A stretch of DNA of 64,000 nt from Pseudomonas phenolilytica (lineage in GTDB: Bacteria > Pseudomonadota > Gammaproteobacteria > Pseudomonadales > Pseudomonadaceae). Below the pieces are notes generated by a model. It was given only the letters and a program-made list of their open reading frames with translations. It searched no databases and was not told the DNA's origin. Below, in pieces: positions 36,764-45,773 of the stretch; the first letter of the stretch is position 1, and the number at the start of each line of letters is the position of its first letter. The translations under genes were made by a program, and so were the position numbers. The stretch lies in assembly GCF_021432765.1 (NCBI RefSeq), contig NZ_CP058908.1, forward strand, positions 946,001 through 1,010,000. The letters are read 5' to 3'.

Positions 36764-37717
36764 ATGAGACTGACCAAGCGCATCAGCCTGCTGGCTGCCG
36801 CCGCAGCCTTCACGGCCAGCACCGCGGCCGTCGCCGCGCCGACCTTCATCAACATCCTCACCGGCGGCACCAGCGGGGTGTACTACCCCATCGGCGTGGC
36901 GCTGTCGCAGCAGTACAACAAGATCGACGGCGCCAAGACTTCGGTGCAGGCGACCAAGGCCTCGGTGGAAAACCTCAACCTGCTGCAGGCCGGGCGCGGC
37001 GAACTGGCGTTCGCCCTCGGTGATTCGGTGGACGATGCCTGGAACGGCGTCGAGGATGCCGGCTTCAAGGCGCCACTCAAGCGCCTGCGTGCCATCGCCG
37101 CGACCTATCCGAACTATATTCAGATCGTCGCCAGCCAGGAATCGGGCATCAAGACGCTGGAAGACCTCAAGGGCAAGCGCATTTCCGTCGGCGCGCCGAA
37201 GTCCGGCACCGAGCTGAACGCCCGCGCCATCTTCAAGGCCGCCGGGCTGAGCTACGAGGACATGGGCCGGGTGGAATTCATGCCCTACGCCGAGTCGGTC
37301 GAGCTGATCAAGAACCGCCAGCTGGATGCCACGCTGCAGTCCTCGGGCCTGGGCATGGCGGCGATCCGCGACCTGGCGTCGATGGTGCCGATCACCTTCG
37401 TGGCGATCCCGGCCGAGGTGGTGGAGAAGATCGGCAGCAGCGCCTATCAGGCCAAGGTGATCCCGGCCGGTACCTACGACGGCCAGGACGCCGACGTGCC
37501 GACCGCGGCGATCACCAACATCCTGGTCAGCCACGACAAGGTGTCCGACGAGGTGGCCTATCAGATGACCAAGCTGATGTTCGACAACCTCGATCGCCTG
37601 GTCAGTTCGCACTCCGCGGCCAAGGACATCAAGCTGGAGACCGCCACCGAAGGCCTGCCGATCCCGCTGCATCCGGGCGCCGAGCGTTTCTACAAGGAAG
37701 CCGGCGTGCTCAAGTAA
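36764..37717 (+). CDS. TAXI-family TRAP transporter solute-binding protein
   Basis: The 317-residue protein starts MRLTKRISLLAAAAAFTAST with a signal peptide ending near AVAA. It shows the TAXI family pattern INILTGGTSGVYYPIGVALSQ, followed by AFALGDSVDDAW and KGKRISVGAPKSGTELNARAIF. GGAG (36753-36756) precedes the ATG; longer in-frame starts would spoil the signal peptide. It captures an unknown solute (glutamate or other acids in known members) and hands it to the fused permease encoded next. Confidence 0.93.
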   Translation: MRLTKRISLLAAAAAFTASTAAVAAPTFINILTGGTSGVYYPIGVALSQQYNKIDGAKTSVQATKASVENLNLLQAGRGELAFALGDSVDDAWNGVEDAGFKAPLKRLRAIAATYPNYIQIVASQESGIKTLEDLKGKRISVGAPKSGTELNARAIFKAAGLSYEDMGRVEFMPYAESVELIKNRQLDATLQSSGLGMAAIRDLASMVPITFVAIPAEVVEKIGSSAYQAKVIPAGTYDGQDADVPTAAITNILVSHDKVSDEVAYQMTKLMFDNLDRLVSSHSAAKDIKLETATEGLPIPLHPGAERFYKEAGVLK

Positions 37718-37869
37718 GCACGTCCGCCGCCAGCCACCGCGCGATGCAGCCGGTGGCCGGCGGCCCTTGCGGAACCCGCAATGACACGCTGCCCGCGCCA
37801 CGGGCAGCGTCCCCCGCATCGTCCGCTTGAAGCCCCGACGCTTGAAGCCGCTGTTCCGGAGAGTTCTCC

Positions 37870-39897
37870 ATGAGCGAATCCAAAGGCCTGCACGCCAGCC
37901 CCAGCGAATGGCCGAAGGCGCTGTTCTACACGGCCCTGCTGTTTTCCACCTACCAGATCATCACCGCGGCCTTCCACCCGGTGTCCAGCCAGGTACTGCG
38001 CGCCGGCCACGTCGGTTTCCTGCTGCTGATGGTGTTCCTCTGCTACCCGGCGCGCGGCAACGACCGCCCGTGGCAGCCGATGGCCTGGCTGCTGGGCCTG
38101 GCCGGCATGGCCACGGCGTTCTACCAGTGGTACTTCGAGGCCGATCTGGTGCAGCGCTCCGGTGACCTGACGCAAACCGACCTGATCGTCGGCATCACCC
38201 TCACGGTGCTGGTGTTCGAGGCCGGGCGCCGGGTGATGGGCATCGCGCTGCCGCTGATCTGCGCGCTGTTCCTGGCCTACGGGCTGCTGGGCGAATACCT
38301 GCCGGGCGACTTCGCCCACCGTGGCTATGGTTTCGACCAGATCATCAACCAGCTGTCGTTCGGTACCGAGGGTTTCTACGGCACGCCGACCTACGTCTCG
38401 GCGACCTACATTTTCCTGTTCATCCTGTTCGGCTCGTTCCTCGAGCAGGCCGGGATGATCAAGCTGTTCACCGACTTCGCGATGGGCCTGTTCGGGCACA
38501 AGACCGGCGGCCCGGCCAAGGTCTCGGTGGTGTCCTCGGCGCTGATGGGCACCATCACCGGCTCGGGCGTGGCCAACGTGGTCACCACCGGCCAGTTCAC
38601 CATCCCGCTGATGAAGCGCTTCGGCTACAAGCCAGCCTTCGCCGGCGCGGTGGAGGCCACCGCGAGCATGGGCGGGCAGATCATGCCGCCGGTGATGGGC
38701 GCGGTCGCCTTCATCATGGCCGAAACCATCAATGTGCCTTACGTGGAAGTCGCCAAGGCAGCGCTGATTCCGGCGATGCTGTACTTCTTCGCGGTATTCT
38801 GGATCGTGCACCTGGAGGCACGCAGCAAGGGCCTCAAGGGCCTACCGAAAGACCAGTGCCCGAGCGCCTGGGCATCGGTCAAGGAGCGCTGGTTCCTGCT
38901 AGTGCCGCTGGCGGTGCTGGTGTTCCTGCTGTTTTCCGGCCGCACGCCGATGTTCTCCGGCACGGTGGGCCTGGCGCTGACGGCCATCGTCATCCTCGGC
39001 TCGGCGATCATCCTCAAGGCCAACAGCTTCTGGCTGCGCGCGGTGTTCTGGATCGCCCTGGGCGTGCTCTGCGCCGGCTTCTTCCAGCTCGGCATCGGAG
39101 TGATCTTCGGCGTCATCGGTGCGCTGGTGGTGGCCTGCTGGTTCATCAAGGGCGGTCACGACACCCTGCGCGCCTGCCTGTACGCCCTGGTCGAGGGCGC
39201 ACGCCACGCGATCCCGGTGGGTATCGCCTGTGTGCTGGTGGGGGTGATCATCGGCATCGTTTCGCTGACCGGCATCGCCAGTACCTTCGCCGGCTACATC
39301 CTAGCCATCGGCGAGAACAACCTGTTCCTCTCGCTGCTACTGACGATGCTGACCTGCCTGGTGCTGGGCATGGGCATTCCGACGATTCCCAACTACATCA
39401 TCACCAGCGCCATCGCCGCGCCGGCGCTGGAGCAGCTGGGCGTGCCGCTGATCGTCTCGCACATGTTCGTCTTCTACTTCGGGCTGATGGCCGACCTGAC
39501 GCCGCCGGTCGCGCTGGCCTGCTTCGCCGCGGCACCGATCGCGCGCGAGAACGGCTTCAAGATCAGCCTGTGGGCGATCCGCATCGCCGCCGCCGGCTTC
39601 GTGGTGCCGTTCATGGCCGTCTACGACCCGGCGCTGATGATGCAGGGCGACAGCTGGCTGGCCACGGCGTACATGGTGGTCAAGACGGTCTTCGCGGTGT
39701 GCCTGTGGGGCATGGCGGTTACCGGCCACCTGAGCCTGCGCATGCCGATCTGGGAGCGCCTGTGGGCGTTCGCCGCTGGCGTCGCGCTGATTCTGGCCAT
39801 GCCGGTCAGTGATGAAATCGGCTTCGTGCTGGGCATTGCGCTGCTGGCGCAGCATATTTGGCGCGCCCGTCGCACCGAGCGGCTGGCAACGGCGTGA
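37870..39897 (+). CDS. TRAP transporter fused permease (DctQM type)
   Basis: The 675-residue membrane protein has about 16-18 transmembrane helices. A short DctQ-like N-terminal part (about 1-130) is fused to a DctM-like part with GSFLEQAGMIKLFTDFAMGLFGHKTGGPAKVSVVSSALMGTITGSGVANVVTTGQFTIPLMKRFGY, quoted here only as landmarks at about residues 180-250. Such fused permeases pair with TAXI binding proteins. It works as a sodium- or proton-driven symporter. The last four bases overlap the DUF1850 gene. Confidence 0.93.
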   Translation: MSESKGLHASPSEWPKALFYTALLFSTYQIITAAFHPVSSQVLRAGHVGFLLLMVFLCYPARGNDRPWQPMAWLLGLAGMATAFYQWYFEADLVQRSGDLTQTDLIVGITLTVLVFEAGRRVMGIALPLICALFLAYGLLGEYLPGDFAHRGYGFDQIINQLSFGTEGFYGTPTYVSATYIFLFILFGSFLEQAGMIKLFTDFAMGLFGHKTGGPAKVSVVSSALMGTITGSGVANVVTTGQFTIPLMKRFGYKPAFAGAVEATASMGGQIMPPVMGAVAFIMAETINVPYVEVAKAALIPAMLYFFAVFWIVHLEARSKGLKGLPKDQCPSAWASVKERWFLLVPLAVLVFLLFSGRTPMFSGTVGLALTAIVILGSAIILKANSFWLRAVFWIALGVLCAGFFQLGIGVIFGVIGALVVACWFIKGGHDTLRACLYALVEGARHAIPVGIACVLVGVIIGIVSLTGIASTFAGYILAIGENNLFLSLLLTMLTCLVLGMGIPTIPNYIITSAIAAPALEQLGVPLIVSHMFVFYFGLMADLTPPVALACFAAAPIARENGFKISLWAIRIAAAGFVVPFMAVYDPALMMQGDSWLATAYMVVKTVFAVCLWGMAVTGHLSLRMPIWERLWAFAAGVALILAMPVSDEIGFVLGIALLAQHIWRARRTERLATA

Positions 39898-40289
39898 TCG
39901 GCCTCTGCTTGGGCCTGGCCGGTGTGGTGTGGGCGCAACTGCCCACACCCGCCTTCACCCTGGCGTGGAACCACACCATCGAGAAGATCCGCTGGGAGGA
40001 GGATTACCGCGTCACGGCGGACGGCCTGCTGCTCGGCGAAGCGCGGATCAAGGGTTCGGGGGCCGGCATGGAAGCGCCGGAAGGTGCCGAACTGCGCAAC
40101 GGCGCCTGGCACTACCGGCGCCAACTGCCGGCGCTGCAGCCGCTGCGCGTCGGCCGCACGCCCGAGGCCGGTGACTACCAGCTGTGCTTCGACGGACAGT
40201 GCCACGCGCTGAGCGAATGGCTCGGCCCGCCGCGCGCCGACCGACCGGGGCTGGAGCTGTGGAGCTGCGAGGTGGCGCGGCGATCCTGA
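39894..40289 (+). CDS. DUF1850 protein linked to TRAP-TAXI transporter
   Basis: The 131-residue protein starts at a GTG that overlaps the permease stop (GTGA). It has a hydrophobic N-terminus (VIGLCLGLAGVVWAQ), then FTLAWNHTIEKIRWEEDYRV, matching the DUF1850 pattern of WxHSVEKIxWxEDW. Such genes regularly sit beside TAXI-TRAP transporters, so an accessory role in transport is likely but unproven. Two Cys near the C-terminus (YQLCFDGQCHAL) are close enough for a disulphide. Confidence 0.82.
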   Translation: MIGLCLGLAGVVWAQLPTPAFTLAWNHTIEKIRWEEDYRVTADGLLLGEARIKGSGAGMEAPEGAELRNGAWHYRRQLPALQPLRVGRTPEAGDYQLCFDGQCHALSEWLGPPRADRPGLELWSCEVARRS

Positions 40290-40335
40290 GCCTCGGCGGT
40301 GGATCGTTAAAGCGTTGCCTACCCTACGCTCCTGC

Positions 40336-41517
40336 TCAGACCGCCAGCTCCACTTCCCGCCGCAACGCCGCGTGCTGCCGCGCACGGCGCTTGCGCCACC
40401 AGATCACCACGCCGGTCACCGACAGCACGGCAATCGCCACGCCGAGCACGGCGATCAGGATGCGCCCCGGCAGGCCGAGGATGCGTCCGCCGTGGATCGC
40501 CGGTTGCAGCAGGTGAAACTGCTGGCCCAGCGTGCCCTGGCCGGGGATTTCCTGACCGAGCAGCCGCGTGCCGTCGGTGCCGTGGAAGAACAGCCAGGCG
40601 TTGCCCTGGTTGCTGTCGTGCGCACCGAAACCGGCGCCGTAGAAGTTGTACTCGAAGCTGTAGTACAGCTCGGTGATCGGCTCGCGCAGGCCCAGCGTCG
40701 CCGCGTGCTGCATGGCGTAGTCGTAGGCCTGATGGAAGTCGTAGGCGGTGCTGCCCAGCTGCTCAGCCGGCAGCCGCCCGCGCGCCTCATAGACGCTCGG
40801 CTCCACCGCGGAGAACAGCGAGACCACCGGCTTGAACACCTGCTCCGGCAGGTTCATCGCCACGCTGCTGACCGCCACTGGCGTCAGCAGCAGCCACAGC
40901 CACAGGCCGCCGGCGCGGTGCACGTCGTGGTTCAGGCGCTGGCGCTTGATCTTCCAGGCCGTCCACCACTTGCCGAAGAACGGCCGGCCGCGCGGCAAGG
41001 TCAGCAGCAGCGAGACCAGGCAGTCGATCACCCAGGCGATCGCCACCAGGCCCATCAGCCACAGCCCCCAGTTGCCGGGCAGCGCAAGGTTGTAGTGGAA
41101 CTCGAGCAGGAACGGCACCAGATTCTTGCGCGAGAAGCAGCACTCGCCCCAGTAGCGCGTGCCCACGGTCTCGCCGGTCACGGTGTCGAGGTAATGCACC
41201 ACCGGGCGCTCGGCAAAGGGCTTGCCGGTGGCCGGATCGTTGCGCGGCACCAGGGCCAGCAGCGCGGCGTGGCCCGGTTCGTCCGCGAACTCCATGTACC
41301 AGACCTGCAGGCGCGGGTTGGCCGCCTCGACGCGCTCGACCAGCGTGCCCGGCGCCAGCAGCGGACCGTCACTGGCGGTGTGGTAGAACTCCGGGTTCAA
41401 CCACTCGTCCAGCTCGTGATGAAAGGCCAGCACGCTGCCGGTGAGGCCGGCGAGAAACAGGAACAGCGCGGTCGCAAGGCCGACGTAGCGGTGCAGCAGC
41501 ACGAGGATCGGGCGCAT
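40336..41517 (-). CDS. PepSY-associated transmembrane protein, iron-uptake linked
   Basis: The 393-residue protein starts MRPILVLLHRYVGLATALFLFLAGLTGSVLAFHHELDEWL, the characteristic first helix of PepSY-TM proteins. It has four transmembrane segments (about 8-30, 150-175, 205-230, 360-380) with large periplasmic loops. Homologues near siderophore receptors (FoxB/PiuB types) reduce or release iron from siderophores at the inner membrane. It lies 67 bases after the TonB-dependent receptor on the same strand, supporting that role. Confidence 0.9.
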   Translation of the reverse strand: MRPILVLLHRYVGLATALFLFLAGLTGSVLAFHHELDEWLNPEFYHTASDGPLLAPGTLVERVEAANPRLQVWYMEFADEPGHAALLALVPRNDPATGKPFAERPVVHYLDTVTGETVGTRYWGECCFSRKNLVPFLLEFHYNLALPGNWGLWLMGLVAIAWVIDCLVSLLLTLPRGRPFFGKWWTAWKIKRQRLNHDVHRAGGLWLWLLLTPVAVSSVAMNLPEQVFKPVVSLFSAVEPSVYEARGRLPAEQLGSTAYDFHQAYDYAMQHAATLGLREPITELYYSFEYNFYGAGFGAHDSNQGNAWLFFHGTDGTRLLGQEIPGQGTLGQQFHLLQPAIHGGRILGLPGRILIAVLGVAIAVLSVTGVVIWWRKRRARQHAALRREVELAV

Positions 41518-41584
41518 CGGCGGTCTCCGTTTGCAGAAAGCACAAGGCCGCCGCCCCTTGGGAGCCGGCGGCCGCTGGGGGCGT

Positions 41585-44062
41585 TCAGAAGTCGTAGGTC
41601 ACGGTGGCCATGACGTTGCGCGCCTCGCCGTAGTAGCACTGGCTGAGGCTGTTGCACGCGGCGACGTACTTCTCGTCGGTGAGGTTGTTCAGGTTCAGGC
41701 GCACGCCGACCCCCTGCAGCCCGACGCGCGACAGGTCGTAGCCGAGCATGGCGTCGTACAGCGTGTAGGACGGGATGTGCAGGGTGTTCTCCGCATCGGC
41801 CCAGCTCTTGCCGAAGTAGCGCGCGCCACCGCCGATCTGCAGACCGGCCAGCGGTCCCTGATCGAACGTGTAGTCGGCCCACAGCGAAGCCATGTTGCGC
41901 GCCACGGCGTTGGGCCGGTTACCGCGGTTGTTCACCCCGGCGGCGCCGGTGAAGTCCTTGGAATACTCGACGTCCATGTAGGTGTAGCTGGCGATCAGGT
42001 TGACCTGCTCCACCGGTTTCAGACGCGCCTCGACTTCCACGCCCGTGGAGGTCAGCTCGCCGACCGCGCGGTAGAAGTTCTCGTTGGAATCCTTGTTCGC
42101 CAGGTTGGACTGTTTCAGGTCGAACCAAGAGATGGTGTACAGATCATCGGTGCCCAGCGGCTGGTACTTCAGGCCGACCTCGACCTGCTCGCCCTCGGTG
42201 GGATCGAGCAACGCGATGTCGTAGACGCCCGGTGCAACCTCGTTGTAGGCCGCGGTGGCGTTGGGGTTGAACGACTCGGAGTAGCTGGCATACGGCGACA
42301 GGCCGTTGTCGAAGGCATAGAGCACGCCGACGCGGCCGGTGAACTGCTCGAGCTTGGCGTTATCGGCCTGATCGCCGTAGCTCGCATCCTCGGTATGGTC
42401 GAACGACACATCCACCCAGTCCTGACGCATGCCCAGCGAGAAGCGCCAGTTGCCCAGGCTGATCAGGTCCTGCACATACAGGCCGGTCTGCTCCAGCTCG
42501 CGGGTCTCGTCGTACTGGTGGTAGAACACCGGGCTGCCGACGCCGACTGCGCCGCTGTAAGGGTTGATCGGCGCCAGGCCGTAGCCGGCGTCGTAGGCGA
42601 CCTTCGCCTTGCGCCGCTGATAGTCGAGGCCGGTCACCAGAGTGTGGCTGAGCGCGCCGGTATCGAAGAGAAACTGCAGCTGGTTGTCGATCGTCCAGGC
42701 GTGCAGCGCCTCGTCGGCACCGGTGTAGTAGCGCACCAGCTCGTCGGCCGTCGCGTAGCCGTACTGGTAGACCTGGCCGGATTCCACGGTCGAGTCGAGG
42801 TACTGGAAATTCTGCCGCGCCGAAACCACGTCGTTGAAGCGATGCTCCAGCTGATAGCCGATCATCTGCTGGTCGCGCTCGAACTGCTCGTAATCCTCGT
42901 CGCCCTCGAAGAAGCTGCGCGAAATGCGCTGGCCGTTGTGCGAGGTCACCGTGCCGTCCGCCGGCAGGCCACCGTGATAGCCGCTCTCGGGGTCCTTCTG
43001 CAGCATCGCCAGCAGGGTCAGGCGGGTGTCGTCGGTGAAGTCGATGCTCACCGACGGCATCACCGCGTAGCGCTGTTCCTCGATGCCATCGACCTGGTTG
43101 TCGGCATCCTTGACCACACCCGCGAGGCGATAGGCGATGCGCTCGTCCTCCAGCGGCCCGGTGAAATCGAACGCGGTCTGCTTGTAGTCGTGGCTGCCGT
43201 AGGAGAACTGCAGCTGGCGACGGGTTTCGTGCTGCGGCTTCTTGGTGGTCATCGCCACCAGCCCGCCGGGCAGGCTGCGGCCGTAGAGCACCGAGGACGG
43301 CCCCTTGAGGATGTCGATGCGCTCGATGAAGTATGGATCGACCTGCAGGCTGCTGTAGGTGCCGCTGTCACCGAGCAGCTTCTGCCCGTCGAGGTAGAGG
43401 TTGTCCACCGAACCATCGGTGATGCCGCGCATGGCGACATAGTCGTAGCGGGTCGTCGCGCCGTAGGGCGTGCTCATCAGGCCCGGCGTGTAGCGCACCG
43501 CCTGGGCGATGGAGCGCGAGCCCTGATCCTCGATCTGCTGGCGGGTGACCACCGAGACGGTCTGCGAGGTTTCCACCAGCGGCATGCTGGTCTTGGTCGC
43601 CACGCTGCTGTGGGTGGCGCTGTAGCCGTCCATCTCGCCCAGCGCGTTGCCCAGGGCGAAGCCCTGCACGGTCATCGGCTGCAACTCGACCGCACCGGTT
43701 TCGCTGGCGCGGCGGACCAGCGAGTAGGTGCCCTGGCTGTCGCGCACCGCCTGCAGGCCGCTGCCGGCAAGCAGTGCGGCAAAGCCATCGTCGACACCGT
43801 ACTGACCGCGCAGACCGTCCGACTGCAGGCCCTGCAGCAGGCTGCCATCCACCGACAGCAGCACGCCGGCCTCGCCGGCGAAGCGGCTCAGCACGCTGGA
43901 CAGCGCGCCGGCGGGAATGTCGTAGCGGCTCTGCGCCTGCTGGCTCGAAGCCGGTTCGGTGGCGCTCGCCAGGCCGGGCAGCGTGGCCGTCAGCGGCAGG
44001 CAGAACAGGGTGGCGCGGATGGCGCGCGCAAGCACGCGCGGACGATGGGGGGCTGAACGCAT
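41585..44062 (-). CDS. TonB-dependent siderophore receptor with STN signalling domain
   Basis: The product is 825 residues from ATG 44062 (MRSAPHRPRVLARAIRA), preceded by AGGGA; an earlier in-frame ATG at 44122 lies inside the likely promoter. A signal peptide is followed by an STN domain (about 45-95; YDIPAGALSSVLSRFAGEAGVLLSVDG). Then come a plug domain (about 140-250; TSQTVSVVTRQQIEDQGSRSIAQAVRYTPG) and a beta-barrel ending in VMATVTYDF with terminal Phe. The pattern matches ferri-siderophore transducers like FpvA/FoxA. The STN domain signals to the FecR-like protein encoded upstream. Confidence 0.95.
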   Translation of the reverse strand: MRSAPHRPRVLARAIRATLFCLPLTATLPGLASATEPASSQQAQSRYDIPAGALSSVLSRFAGEAGVLLSVDGSLLQGLQSDGLRGQYGVDDGFAALLAGSGLQAVRDSQGTYSLVRRASETGAVELQPMTVQGFALGNALGEMDGYSATHSSVATKTSMPLVETSQTVSVVTRQQIEDQGSRSIAQAVRYTPGLMSTPYGATTRYDYVAMRGITDGSVDNLYLDGQKLLGDSGTYSSLQVDPYFIERIDILKGPSSVLYGRSLPGGLVAMTTKKPQHETRRQLQFSYGSHDYKQTAFDFTGPLEDERIAYRLAGVVKDADNQVDGIEEQRYAVMPSVSIDFTDDTRLTLLAMLQKDPESGYHGGLPADGTVTSHNGQRISRSFFEGDEDYEQFERDQQMIGYQLEHRFNDVVSARQNFQYLDSTVESGQVYQYGYATADELVRYYTGADEALHAWTIDNQLQFLFDTGALSHTLVTGLDYQRRKAKVAYDAGYGLAPINPYSGAVGVGSPVFYHQYDETRELEQTGLYVQDLISLGNWRFSLGMRQDWVDVSFDHTEDASYGDQADNAKLEQFTGRVGVLYAFDNGLSPYASYSESFNPNATAAYNEVAPGVYDIALLDPTEGEQVEVGLKYQPLGTDDLYTISWFDLKQSNLANKDSNENFYRAVGELTSTGVEVEARLKPVEQVNLIASYTYMDVEYSKDFTGAAGVNNRGNRPNAVARNMASLWADYTFDQGPLAGLQIGGGARYFGKSWADAENTLHIPSYTLYDAMLGYDLSRVGLQGVGVRLNLNNLTDEKYVAACNSLSQCYYGEARNVMATVTYDF

Positions 44063-44142
44063 GAAAAAATCCCTAGTGGTGAGGACCGGCACATGGCCTT
44101 TGCAGCTGAAGCCCGTTACCACCGATAAAAGGGAACCTCATA

Positions 44143-44157
44143 TGCGATTATTTTTCA
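44143..44157. promoter_or_regulatory. Weak Fur-box-like site upstream of the receptor
   Basis: TGCGATT-A-TTTTTCA matches the 7-1-7 Fur pattern TGATAAT-n-ATTATCA at 9 of 14 positions, in an AT-rich stretch between fecR and the receptor start. A promoter used by the FecI-like sigma factor should also lie here. This is a weak match. Confidence 0.25.
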
Positions 44158-44174
44158 TTGGCGATGCAATCGCA

Positions 44175-45125
44175 TCACGCCGCGCCGGAAGGCTCCAGGC
44201 TGACCCACCAGGACATGCGCCGCTGCACGCGTACCGGCAGCGTCGCCGCCAGCGCATCGAGCACACGGTCACTGTCGGCCAGCGGGAAGGCACCGACCAC
44301 GCGCAGTTCGGCGATGCGCGGATCGCAGCCGAGATAGCCGTGGCGGTAGCGCGCCAGCTCGGCAAGGAAATCCACCAGGCGCAGGTTGTCCGCCAGCAGG
44401 ATGCCGCGCGACCAGGCCTGCTGCCCGGCCTGTACCGGCGCGGGCGGACCGATCCGGTTGGCACTGAAGCCGACCTGCTGCCCGGCGCCGATGCCACGGC
44501 CGAGTCCGCTGTCATCCGGCTGGATGTCCACCATGCCGCTGAACACGCTGAGCTGGGTGCTGCCGTCACGCTGGCGCACCGAGAAGCGCGCCGCCTGCGT
44601 GACGCGCAACTGGCCCTCGCGGCTTCGCAGCAGCAGCGGTCGCGCTTCGTCCACGGCTTCGACCAACACTTCGCCGCGATACAGCGCCAGCCGCCGGAGC
44701 GCGCCGTCGAAGCCGGCATCCGCCGCGCTGTCGGTGTTCAGCCAGAGCCGCGATCCATCGGCGAGCCGCGTCTCGCGCACCTCGCCGACGCCGGTGCGCA
44801 GATCGGCGCTCCAGTCCTGCCAGGGCAGCCTGCCGCCCGCCAGCCCCAGCGCCGCACCGCCACACACCAGCGACAGCAGCTTGAGCGCCTGCCGGCGGCT
44901 CGGCGTGCGCTGCTGCAGCATGCCACCCGCCGCGCGCCCGGCCGGATGCGCGCTCAGCGGCGCGAATCGACCGCTGATGCGCTGCACCTTCTGCCAGGCG
45001 CGCGCGTGTTCCGGCTGGCGCACCCAGGCGGCCCAGGCCTCGCGCTCGGCGGCGTCGACCGTATCCGATTCGAGCCGCGCGAACCATTCGGCGGCCTCCT
45101 GCAGCACGCGGTAATCGAGGCTCAT
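44175..45125 (-). CDS. FecR-family anti-sigma / signal transducer
   Basis: The 316-residue protein starts MSLDYRVLQEAAEWFARLES; the ATG overlaps the sigma-factor stop by four bases. A cytoplasmic DUF4880 domain (about 5-50) is followed by a membrane segment (about 85-105; ALKLLSLVCGGAALGLAGG). The periplasmic FecR domain (about 110-220) contains VREVRLADGS-type sequence (GEVRETRLADGSRLWLNTDSAAD). It relays the receptor's STN signal to the FecI-like sigma factor. Confidence 0.93.
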   Translation of the reverse strand: MSLDYRVLQEAAEWFARLESDTVDAAEREAWAAWVRQPEHARAWQKVQRISGRFAPLSAHPAGRAAGGMLQQRTPSRRQALKLLSLVCGGAALGLAGGRLPWQDWSADLRTGVGEVRETRLADGSRLWLNTDSAADAGFDGALRRLALYRGEVLVEAVDEARPLLLRSREGQLRVTQAARFSVRQRDGSTQLSVFSGMVDIQPDDSGLGRGIGAGQQVGFSANRIGPPAPVQAGQQAWSRGILLADNLRLVDFLAELARYRHGYLGCDPRIAELRVVGAFPLADSDRVLDALAATLPVRVQRRMSWWVSLEPSGAA

Positions 45126-45643
45126 GCGTCGTCGTCCAGCAGCATCAGGCAATGCAGCATGGCCTGCGCCATGTACTTCTTGACCATCCGTTCGGACACC
45201 TCCAGCTCGGCGGCGATGGCGGAGTAGGTCATGCCCTGCAGCTGCGACATGAGGAAGGCGCGGCGCACCTTGTGCGGCAGGCGGTCGAGCATCGCGTCGA
45301 TCTGCAGCAGCGTCTCGACGATCAGCGCCTGCTCTTCCGGCGACGCCGCCAGCGGTTCGGGCTGCAGCGCCAGCGCGTCGAGATAGGCCTGCTCGATCTG
45401 CCGACGCCGCCAGTGGTTGATCAGCAGCCCCTTGGCGATGGTGTGCAGGTAGGCGCGCGGCTCGCGGATGGCGGACAGGTCCTGCGCTTCCCTGGTCAGC
45501 ACGCGGACGAAGGTGTCCTGCGCCAGGTCGGCGGCACGCTGGCTGCACTTCAGGTGGCGGCGCAGCCAGCCGTTCAGCCAGCCGTGATGCTCGACGTAGA
45601 GCCGCTGCACGAATTGCTGCCGGATGAAACCGTCGGCGGCCAT
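45122..45643 (-). CDS. ECF sigma factor, FecI-like
   Basis: The 173-residue sigma factor has region 2 (about 10-80; WLNGWLRRHLKCSQRAADLAQDTFVRVL) and region 4 (about 110-165; LDRLPHKVRRAFLMSQLQGMTYSAIAAELEVSERMVKKYM). These match iron-starvation sigma factors of the FecI group. It heads the sigma-FecR-receptor-PepSY set and should transcribe the receptor when the siderophore is bound. A good ribosome-binding site (GGGAGGTCC) and a candidate Fur box lie upstream. Confidence 0.94.
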   Translation of the reverse strand: MAADGFIRQQFVQRLYVEHHGWLNGWLRRHLKCSQRAADLAQDTFVRVLTREAQDLSAIREPRAYLHTIAKGLLINHWRRRQIEQAYLDALALQPEPLAASPEEQALIVETLLQIDAMLDRLPHKVRRAFLMSQLQGMTYSAIAAELEVSERMVKKYMAQAMLHCLMLLDDDA

Positions 45644-45669
45644 GAGGACCTCCCGGATGCTGAGTGCTG

Positions 45670-45685
45670 AATGCTAACGCTTCTC
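45670..45685. promoter_or_regulatory. Candidate Fur box upstream of the FecI-like gene
   Basis: AATGCTAACGCTTCTC matches AATGATAATCATTCTC, a common Fur-site form, at 12 of 16 positions. It lies 27 bases before the sigma-factor start, where repression by iron-Fur would be effective. Confidence 0.45.
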
Positions 45686-45773
45686 AACAACACACGCCAC
45701 GGCATTCGCCTTGCGCGCGTGCTCCCAGGGTTTGGCTACGCTGGGTAAACCCCTGTTGCCACGGAGCCACGCC

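Noticed and set aside
41531-44056. 841-codon open frame on the plus strand across the TonB receptor
   Set aside because: Antisense to a complete receptor with all domains; no independent evidence of coding.
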